Of a stretch of DNA of 11,743 nucleotides, positions 6,872 to 11,743 are shown piece by piece; the first letter of the stretch is position 1, and each line of letters opens with the position of its first letter. The notes under the pieces were generated by a model. The model saw only the letters and a list, made by a program, of their open reading frames with translations, did no database searches and was not told the DNA's origin. Made by a program: the position numbers and the translations under genes. Where the stretch lies: the NCBI GenBank assembly GCA_947487845.1, contig CANKYC010000034.1, forward strand, positions 1 to 11,743. Direction: 5' to 3'. This DNA comes from Rickettsiales bacterium (GTDB taxonomy: Bacteria; Pseudomonadota; Alphaproteobacteria; Rickettsiales; UBA1997).

Positions 6872-7658
6872 AAAAATCTTTACCTTATTAATTTTCATTC
6901 TGGCGTTACAGCCTTTTGCTGCTTGGTCTAAAACTCCAAATAAAAAACAAAAAGATACTATCGCAACTCGCTATCAAACAATTGATGAAGAAGCGGAATA
7001 TGCCGAATTTGAATTACAAACCAGTGAAGAAATTTATGATCCATTGGAAAAAATGAACCGCAAAATTTTCATTTTTAATGATTATTTTGACCGCTATTTT
7101 TTTGAACATGTCGCCAAATTTTACCACAAAGGCGTGCCCCAAGGCGCTCGTATGTCAATTCGTAATTTTTTGCTTAATTTATCGCTACCAATTTCAGCAG
7201 TTAATTCATTGTTGCAAGGTAATGTTGACAACACTCTTTCAACATTTTCTAATTTTCTAATTAATTCCACGATCGGTCTTGGCGGATTATTTGACGTGGC
7301 TGGAGATAAAGGTATAAAATATCGCGTCGAAGATTTTGGTCAAACTTTAGGATATTACCGCAATGGTTCCGGAGCTTATTTAGTATTGCCATTTCTTGGC
7401 CCAAGTTCGGTAAGAGATTTAGGCGGATTAATTGTCGATAAATCAGCAAATCCTTTTGAATTAAATTTTTTGGAAGTTGGTGGTAGAGCTGATCTTATCA
7501 GCGGCAATGTTCGCTTAGGATTAGCTGGAGCCGCCGCAGTTGATAAAAGAGAAAGTTTGATTGATATTATTGATAGCATCAAAGCCGACTCTTTTGATCC
7601 TTACGCAACTTATAGAAGCGCATACTTACAAAAACGTCAAACCGATATTAAATTTTAG
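6864..7658 (+). CDS. mlaA: MlaA/VacJ family outer-membrane phospholipid-retrieval protein, no lipobox
   Basis: The protein has 264 aa. Family motifs appear in order: YDPLEKMNRKIFIFND (58-73), NFLINSTIGLGGLFDVA (130-146), EDFGQTLGYYRNGSGAYLVL (156-175) with PFLGPSSVRD (176-185), and DSFDPYATYRSAYLQKR at the C-terminus. MlaA sits in the outer membrane and removes misplaced phospholipids from the outer leaflet, passing them to MlaC. The N-terminus, MPKKIFTLLIFILALQPFAA, is a signal sequence but has no cysteine, so this copy is not a lipoprotein of the E. coli type; cleavage probably follows FAAWS. About 35 extra residues, many charged, lie between the signal and the core. The ATG overlaps the TPR gene by 8 bp. 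Family assignment is firm. Confidence 0.95.
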   Translation: MPKKIFTLLIFILALQPFAAWSKTPNKKQKDTIATRYQTIDEEAEYAEFELQTSEEIYDPLEKMNRKIFIFNDYFDRYFFEHVAKFYHKGVPQGARMSIRNFLLNLSLPISAVNSLLQGNVDNTLSTFSNFLINSTIGLGGLFDVAGDKGIKYRVEDFGQTLGYYRNGSGAYLVLPFLGPSSVRDLGGLIVDKSANPFELNFLEVGGRADLISGNVRLGLAGAAAVDKRESLIDIIDSIKADSFDPYATYRSAYLQKRQTDIKF

Positions 7659-7667
7659 AAAAAACTT

Positions 7668-8279
7668 ATGAAAAAATTTCTTATAACCTGCCTTGTTTTT
7701 TTCATTGCCACACCAGCTTTAGCTTCAGAAAATACTAAAACTGCTGAGGCTCGAGCTTATGTTGAAGAAATCGGAAATAAAATAATTAAAATTGCTGGTG
7801 AAAAAGGCAGCGAAAGTAAAAAAAGAGATAGAATTATCAGCGTTATTGACGGCGCAATTGATGCAGATTGGCTTGCTCGTTTTGTTTTAAGCAGAAATTA
7901 CAAAACCATCACCGAATCCCAAAAAGAGCGCTTTACCAAGCTTTACCGCGATTTCATGATTAATACTTATGGACCAAAATTCAAAAATTATAACGGCAAA
8001 AAATTCACCGTAAATGAAGTAACCGAACAAAATGGCTTTTATATTGCCAAAGCTGAGTTTTTGCCGCACGATAGTAACGTACCAATTTCAGTTAATTTTC
8101 GAGTCAAGGAGCGTAACGGCAAATTAATGATTTTAGATTTTATTGCTGAAGGCGTGAGTTTGATTGAAACCCAAAGATCAGAATTTAATTCTGCGATTGC
8201 GCAAAAAGGGATGGATCAATTTTTGGGCGACTTAGCAGATAGAGTAAAACAATTGAAGGAATCAAATAGTAAAACTTAA
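7668..8279 (+). CDS. mlaC: MlaC/Ttg2D family periplasmic phospholipid-binding protein
   Basis: The protein has 203 aa. The signal peptide MKKFLITCLVFFIATPALAS ends in a classic ALA cleavage site, giving a soluble periplasmic protein. The mature part fits the MlaC family: DADWLARFVLSRNYKTITES (65-84), RFTKLYRDFMINTYGPKF (88-105), FRVKERNGKLMILDFIAEGV (144-163) and the SLIETQRSEFNSAI stretch (164-177). MlaC ferries phospholipids between MlaA at the outer membrane and the MlaFEDB ABC transporter in the inner membrane; no mlaFEDB genes are in this window. The gene starts 9 bp after mlaA and ends the operon. The alternative description, 'toluene tolerance protein', is the same family. Confidence 0.94.
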   Translation: MKKFLITCLVFFIATPALASENTKTAEARAYVEEIGNKIIKIAGEKGSESKKRDRIISVIDGAIDADWLARFVLSRNYKTITESQKERFTKLYRDFMINTYGPKFKNYNGKKFTVNEVTEQNGFYIAKAEFLPHDSNVPISVNFRVKERNGKLMILDFIAEGVSLIETQRSEFNSAIAQKGMDQFLGDLADRVKQLKESNSKT

Positions 8280-8329
8280 ATACTATACCAAATTAACTCT
8301 GTTCATTCACTTTGAATACAGGCTCTAAG

Positions 8330-9316
8330 CTATTGCATTTTTCTCTGCATTCTAAACAACACCAGCATCGTCACAAAGAACATTGTGATAATTAAAATTT
8401 CAATAAGTTGCGGCATTATTTCGCATAAAATTTCCCAGCTCAAAGCACTGTTTTTATAACCAATCAAAATTTTATAAGGATAATTTTGGGCATTTCTCAA
8501 AATTATAAAACTACCTTTCTGCTTAAATAGAGAAAGGCGGGAAAACATTTCCTGATGAAGAGAATCTACTGAAAAATTTAGGTTATTCATCAATTCGTGA
8601 TCTTTGGAAAACAAACCATTTTCTGATTCTAAAAACACTTTATTATTAGCATCCAGAATCGCGAAATCGGTTTTATAAAAACTCACCAAATGCTTAAATT
8701 TTTCGGTTAAATTATAAAGTTTAAAACTCACAACCGAAGTTCCGACATAATCTCCCGCAAGATCAATCACGCCAACTCCAGCAGGAATTACATATTGTCC
8801 ACTAGCTGCGCCAACAACCGGCGTTCCGGTGTAAATTTTCCACGGATCATTTTTGGTATTTTCTAAATAATCGCGGGCTGATAAATCAATTGGATTAATT
8901 GGACCAGCGCTACTCGCAACCAAATGCTTATTGCGATCAACCCAGTAAAACATTCCGACCGACAAAACATCTTTAATTGAATTGTAGCCATAATGTGACT
9001 GGTTAAATGAGCTTAAAATCTTACTCACTTCTAAATTGTTAGCTTTAGAAACACTGATTTGACGATTGATGTAATTTAAAACTGACTCGGCATAACTAAG
9101 AGTGTTGGTGAAATTCATTTCAATTTCATGGGCCGCAGCCTCCATTTCGAAGCGCTTGGCTTTGATGCAATTATTGTAATTATTATAAGCAAAACCACTA
9201 ATTACTAAAATCGTGATCGCATAAGCAACAATGGCGTAAGCGAAGATCAGGCGATCATTAATTTTAGGCGCGCGATGATGGTGATTATTAGTTTTTTTGC
9301 GAAATTTTTTTAGCAT
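8330..9316 (-). CDS. Cache-domain membrane sensor protein lacking an output domain
   Basis: The protein has 328 aa. Residues 1-20 are basic and His-rich (NNHHHRAPK). TM1 covers ~22-42 and TM2 ~300-320, with a ~255-residue extracytoplasmic region between them. That region resembles a double Cache (dCache_1) sensor: RFEMEAAAHEIEMNFTNTLS helix, SVGMFYWVDRNKHLVASS, LSARDYLENTKNDPWKIYTG, VIPAGVGVIDLAGDYVGTSV. Cache domains bind small ligands and normally feed a histidine kinase, cyclase or HAMP domain. Here the protein ends six residues after TM2 (RMQRKMQ, stop), so no kinase, GGDEF or MCP domain is encoded, and the ~50 bp beyond the stop encodes none. It may be a truncated sensor kinase or a stand-alone sensor. 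The domain is recognised by pattern only. Confidence 0.7.
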   Translation of the reverse strand: MLKKFRKKTNNHHHRAPKINDRLIFAYAIVAYAITILVISGFAYNNYNNCIKAKRFEMEAAAHEIEMNFTNTLSYAESVLNYINRQISVSKANNLEVSKILSSFNQSHYGYNSIKDVLSVGMFYWVDRNKHLVASSAGPINPIDLSARDYLENTKNDPWKIYTGTPVVGAASGQYVIPAGVGVIDLAGDYVGTSVVSFKLYNLTEKFKHLVSFYKTDFAILDANNKVFLESENGLFSKDHELMNNLNFSVDSLHQEMFSRLSLFKQKGSFIILRNAQNYPYKILIGYKNSALSWEILCEIMPQLIEILIITMFFVTMLVLFRMQRKMQ

Positions 9317-9354
9317 GTTTTTAATTTTTTTGGCTCAAAAAATGAAGAGGGAAA

Positions 9355-9384
9355 AGTAGAATGATGATTTAAGAAAAGAGTCAA
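9355..9384 (-). promoter_or_regulatory. Possible sigma-70-type promoter of the Cache-sensor gene
   Basis: On the minus strand TTGACT (9379-9384) lies 18 bp before TCTACT (9355-9360), a good -35 and a 4/6 match to a -10. It is 39 bp upstream of the ATG at 9316. The spacing and -35 are good, the -10 is weak. Confidence 0.4.
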
Positions 9385-9447
9385 GTTGCTGGGTTTAGAA
9401 AAATAGAATTTGCCAACAAAAGTGCAGAATTGAGAAATTTACTTAAT

Positions 9448-9527
9448 GACGCTGTTGCAAATCAAATTTTTCTAAAAACCTTAGAATTGCGAAAAGTTCG
9501 ACGAAAAAGTTGGTTTGCGACAGCGCC
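9448..9527. mobile_element. 80-bp non-coding element with IS6/IS26-like terminal inverted repeats
   Basis: The ends are GACGCTGTTGCAAATC (9448-9463) and, read on the minus strand, GGCGCTGTCGCAAACC (9512-9527). The two arms match at 21 of 25 positions (9448-9472 against 9503-9527). They closely resemble the IS6-family consensus end, for example IS26 GGCACTGTTGCAAA. The ~30 bp between the arms carry no ORF. There is no clear 8-bp target duplication: TACTTAAT on the left, ATTATAAT on the right. The right end lies 1 bp beyond the cobT stop. It is best read as a decayed or internally deleted IS6 derivative, or a MITE-like repeat. Confidence 0.6.
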
Positions 9528-9528
9528 A

Positions 9529-11373
9529 TTATAATAAATCCGTAATTTTCTCAATCATCACATCACCTAATTCTTCCAAACTTCGAATCGTAATCGAGTT
9601 GCGATAAAATTCTTCCGTCGTATGTCCAATTCCAACTCCCACAATTTCAATCTGCGTCTGTTTTTCAATTTTATTAATCACATGCCACAAATGCTTGGCC
9701 AAAATATCACCATCATTTGCCGAAGCTGTTGAATCATCAACCGGCGTTCCGTCCGAAATTACCATTAAAATTTTGCGCTTCTCACTTTGTTGCATCAAAC
9801 GCGCACGCGCGAATAACAAGGCTTCGCCATCAATATTTTCTTTAAGCAAACCTTCTTTTAACATCAAACCTAAATTGATTCTGGATTTTTTAAATTTCTG
9901 ATTGAAATGTTTGTAAATAATATGACGCAACTCATTCAAACGTCCGGGATTTCGCGACCGCCCCGAACTTTCCCATAATTTACGCGGCCTGCCGCCTTTC
10001 CAATCTGCCGTTGTAAAACCGATAATTTCAGTTTTAACCGAATATTTTTCCAGAATTTCAGCAATAATTTCACAAGCCAAAGCGCTCATCACAATCGGAC
10101 TTCCGCGCATCGAACCCGAATTATCGATTAAAATTGTCAAAGCTGTATCTTGATATTCGTGAGTTTTATTACTGATCCAAACATCTTCCATCATTGGGTC
10201 AATTACCATTCGCACCAATTTTTTGCGATCTAAAATTCCGCGCGAAGCATCAAATTCCAAATAAGAATTACGTTTGGAAAGAAGTTTCCGTTTCAACTTC
10301 AAACTCATTTTTCGCGAAATGGTTTTGAGCTTGGCGACTTTTAAATCAAGCTGATCGCGCAGAATTTGAAGTTCGTTTTTATTAATTAATTTAGTCGGAA
10401 AAATAACTTCATCAAATTTGCTGTTATAAATTTTATAAGCATTTTTATATTCAATTTTATCTTCAAAATCGGTTGGCGCATCAAGCTTTACGCTAATATT
10501 TCCTTTTTGGTCATCTGATTTTAAATCAAGAATTTTTTGTTCTTTTTCAATTTGCTGCGCGCCTTCTTCAATATCATTTTGCGCTGAATTATTTTCATTT
10601 TCGGCCTCAATATTTTCCTGACCAAAACTATTTAATTGATTTTTTTTATTATCATTTTTGGCATCAGATTTTTCTTCATCTTCTTTTTCTTCTTCAGAAT
10701 TTTGATCATTTCTCAACAACTCAAGAACCTTTTCCACGCCTGACTCAAACTCATTTTGATTTTCAATTTTTCGAGCCAGATTTTTAATTTCTGCGACAAT
10801 TTTTTTATCCAAACTTCTTTGCAAATCCTGCGCGGCATTTTGAGTTCGAGGCAAGATTTTTTCACCAAAAATTTCTTGAAGTAAAATTAATGAAAGATTT
10901 GTCGAGCCACTAAAAATATCGCTTTCAACTTTTTCTAAAATATTTTTTACCACACCCAAATAAGAGGCGCGCATTTGCGCAATCACGCGGATTTTTTCAA
11001 AATCATTAAAGAATTTTTGCTCTTCTAAATTTCTGATTTTTTGTTGGTGAATTTCAGAATTGTGAAACAACAAAAAACTTGCCGCAACATCGGCAGAAGC
11101 TCGCGAATCCTCAATTCGCAATGTTTCGTCACTAGATTCTGAATTAAAATCATGGTTGGAAATTTGCGGTAAAATCGCTTTTTCTTCAAAAATTAAATTC
11201 TGATCCCAAGCAAAAAAATTATTTTTTACCTCATCTAAAAATTCAACCCGCAACGATTGATCCGCCACAATCGCGCGCAAAGTAGCAATCAAGTTTTCTT
11301 TGGGATTTTCTTTATTTTGCGAGTTTTTTTGCGAGTTTTTTTGCGAGTTTTTTGGCGAGTTTTTTGATTTCAA
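9529..11373 (-). CDS. cobT: CobT-type VWA-domain protein (cobaltochelatase subunit family)
   Basis: The protein has 614 aa. A short KNSQ-rich tail (1-27) precedes NLIATLRAIVADQSLRVEF, which matches the usual CobT N-terminus. A conserved helical part follows (DFEKIRVIAQMRASYLGVVK, 124-143). A very acidic, probably disordered linker covers ~221-290, normal for CobT. The C-terminal VWA/MIDAS domain covers ~405-610: LTILIDNSGSMRGS (412-425; Asp417, Ser419, Ser421), GFTTADWKGGRPRKLW (452-467), RLNELRHIIYK, GLLKENIDGEALL, LMVISDGTPVDDST (536-549; Asp541), VGVGIGH. CobT pairs with the AAA+ protein CobS and CobN in aerobic cobalt insertion, though CobS/CobT pairs also occur in alphaproteobacteria lacking B12 synthesis. 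No cobS is adjacent here. The start is TTG (in-frame stop at 11383-11385), with an ATT just upstream as the only alternative. Confidence 0.92.
   Translation of the reverse strand: MKSKNSPKNSQKNSQKNSQNKENPKENLIATLRAIVADQSLRVEFLDEVKNNFFAWDQNLIFEEKAILPQISNHDFNSESSDETLRIEDSRASADVAASFLLFHNSEIHQQKIRNLEEQKFFNDFEKIRVIAQMRASYLGVVKNILEKVESDIFSGSTNLSLILLQEIFGEKILPRTQNAAQDLQRSLDKKIVAEIKNLARKIENQNEFESGVEKVLELLRNDQNSEEEKEDEEKSDAKNDNKKNQLNSFGQENIEAENENNSAQNDIEEGAQQIEKEQKILDLKSDDQKGNISVKLDAPTDFEDKIEYKNAYKIYNSKFDEVIFPTKLINKNELQILRDQLDLKVAKLKTISRKMSLKLKRKLLSKRNSYLEFDASRGILDRKKLVRMVIDPMMEDVWISNKTHEYQDTALTILIDNSGSMRGSPIVMSALACEIIAEILEKYSVKTEIIGFTTADWKGGRPRKLWESSGRSRNPGRLNELRHIIYKHFNQKFKKSRINLGLMLKEGLLKENIDGEALLFARARLMQQSEKRKILMVISDGTPVDDSTASANDGDILAKHLWHVINKIEKQTQIEIVGVGIGHTTEEFYRNSITIRSLEELGDVMIEKITDLL
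11319..11366 (-). repeat. Four tandem copies of a 12-bp unit at the cobT 5' end
   Basis: The unit GCGAGTTTTTTT is repeated four times in phase: 11319-11330, 11331-11342, 11343-11354 and 11355-11366. The last base is G rather than T in copies 3 and 4. On the minus strand it encodes repeated KNSQ (one copy KNSP) at residues 4-19 of CobT. The 12-bp size keeps frame, so copy-number change by slippage would not break the gene. Confidence 0.9.
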
Positions 11374-11425
11374 AATTTTTACTTAATTTAAATTGATTGA
11401 TTGCCCTTAAGACGCAATCGATGTC

Positions 11426-11491
11426 ACCCTGAGCCTGTCGAAGGGTGATTCTAGTTTCGAACCTTGAATCACCCTTCGACAAACTCAGGGT
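11426..11491. repeat. CCCTGAGCCTGTCGAAGGG-type palindromic repeat
   Basis: The left arm (11426-11450) contains CCCTGAGCCTGTCGAAGGG and the right arm (11467-11491) its complement CCCTTCGACAAACTCAGGG. The two 25-nt arms are complementary except at 2 positions (CC against TT); one more C-G pair extends them inward, leaving a ~14-nt loop. This sequence type is a well-known dispersed repeat in many environmental bacterial genomes. It lies upstream of cobT and ends exactly where the insertion sequence seems to begin. Confidence 0.8.
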
Positions 11492-11521
11492 TGTAAAGGT
11501 TACCTAAGTCGCTGACAGATT

Positions 11522-11552
11522 AATCAAATAAAGTCTCTAACTTTATTTGATT
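11522..11552 (+). terminator. AT-rich hairpin upstream of the transposase gene
   Basis: Perfect 12-bp arms, AATCAAATAAAG (11522-11533) and CTTTATTTGATT (11541-11552), with a 7-nt loop and a T-run through 11555. It could be a weak terminator that shields the transposase from outside transcription, as known for some IS elements, or simply a structured leader. Confidence 0.4.
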
Positions 11553-11568
11553 TTTCAATCAACAAAAC

Positions 11569-11572
11569 GAGG
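11569..11572 (+). promoter_or_regulatory. Shine-Dalgarno sequence of the transposase gene
   Basis: GAGG sits 7 nt before the ATG at 11580. It is the clearest ribosome binding site in the window; most chromosomal genes here have none, which supports a foreign origin of the IS. Confidence 0.65.
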
Positions 11573-11579
11573 TAATAAC

Positions 11580-11743
11580 ATGCAAAAGATTAGTAACATC
11601 GGTAAAGATAAAACCATTGAGAAGAACTACATTCAAAAATGGCAGTTTCTTATCCAAGAATATTTGCTTGTAAAAAAAGGTAAACATTCTCGATTTAGAT
11701 TTGTTAGCGACTTCTACCGCTCTCATAACACAAACCGACAGAC
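11580..11743 (+). CDS. Transposase, N-terminal fragment (HTH/integrase type, possibly IS481-like)
   Basis: The first 54 residues are visible before the window ends: MQKISNIGKDKTIEKNYIQK at the start, then WQFLIQEYLLVKKGKHSRFR and FVSDFYRSHNTNRQ. The last part (RFRFVSDFYRSHNTNRQ) looks like the helix-turn-helix start of integrase-core (DDE) transposases of the IS481/IS3 type, which I recognise by pattern only. The DDE catalytic residues are outside the window, so neither the family nor the integrity of the gene can be settled. A good Shine-Dalgarno sequence supports the ATG at 11580. Confidence 0.6.
   Translation, partial: MQKISNIGKDKTIEKNYIQKWQFLIQEYLLVKKGKHSRFRFVSDFYRSHNTNRQ

Larger units (their letters stand above)
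3495..8279 (+). other. Six-gene operon tyrA-ispG-bioC-TPR-mlaA-mlaC
   Basis: All six genes are on the plus strand with junctions of -4, -11, +8, -8 and +9 bp, and no terminator-like hairpin lies between them. They are very probably one transcript driven from 3383-3494. The end lies in the 50-bp convergent gap 8280-8329, where I see no GC-rich terminator hairpin. Confidence 0.8.
11492..11743 (+). mobile_element. Left end of an insertion sequence
   Basis: The segment contains the first part of a transposase gene and starts at a probable TGT terminus (TGTAAAGGTTACCTAAGTCG from 11492), directly after the palindromic repeat. The right end is outside the window, so the terminal inverted repeat and target duplication cannot be checked. 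The left boundary is inferred from the end of the palindrome and from the common TG start of IS ends. Confidence 0.6.

Noticed and set aside
7078..7260. Plus-strand ORF of 60 aa inside mlaA
   Set aside because: A shifted frame inside a confidently assigned gene with no independent evidence.
8280..8329. Missing kinase domain of the sensor continued in another frame after a frameshift
   Set aside because: Only ~50 bp remain before mlaC ends, and no frame gives HisKA or ATPase-like residues.
11319..11366. CRISPR-like repeats
   Set aside because: 12-bp direct repeats without spacers, in frame in a coding region.

Overview
The window is an AT-rich chromosomal segment, densely packed with genes, from an alphaproteobacterium. 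The protein set (an HtpX-like M48 protease, CtpA, a one-domain SurA-like isomerase, IspG, BioC, MlaA and MlaC, a CobT-type VWA protein) and the low GC point towards a Rickettsiales or Holosporales-like lineage. Two small unrecognised proteins look like families I remember as Rickettsiales-restricted, but I could not check that. The gene for tyrosine synthesis, tyrA, would be unusual in a strongly reduced endosymbiont, so a less reduced or environmental relative is more likely. Most start codons lack a clear Shine-Dalgarno sequence. This fits tight translational coupling and contrasts with the transposase at the right edge, which has a good one.

Layout. (1) 2-313: the C-terminal end of an M48 membrane metalloprotease on the plus strand. 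(2) 390-3382, minus strand: a cell-envelope cluster read from right to left, consisting of a 58-aa lipoprotein, a 133-aa protein of unknown function, the periplasmic S41 protease CtpA, and a SurA-like peptidyl-prolyl isomerase overlapping ctpA by 4 bp. An imperfect palindrome sits between the unknown gene and ctpA. (3) 3495-8279, plus strand: an apparent six-gene operon, tyrA-ispG-bioC-TPR gene-mlaA-mlaC, with junctions of -4, -11, +8, -8 and +9 bp. It joins tyrosine, isoprenoid and biotin biosynthesis to retrograde phospholipid trafficking in the outer membrane. (4) 8330-9316, minus strand: a two-TM Cache-type sensor protein with no output domain. (5) 9448-9527: an 80-bp element with IS6/IS26-like terminal inverted repeats and no coding content, lying against the cobT stop codon. 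(6) 9529-11373, minus strand: cobT, a CobT-type VWA protein, with a tandem-repeat N-terminus. (7) 11426-11743: a CCCTGAGCCTGTCGAAGGG-type palindrome followed directly by the left end of an insertion sequence carrying the start of a transposase.

The core genes are ordinary. The less usual parts are the intergenic and accessory ones: the IS6-like mini-element, the palindrome/IS junction where cobS would usually be expected, the output-less sensor, the atypical TyrA C-terminal region, and a small lipoprotein/unknown gene pair. I see no CRISPR array, tRNA, rRNA or convincing new defence system.
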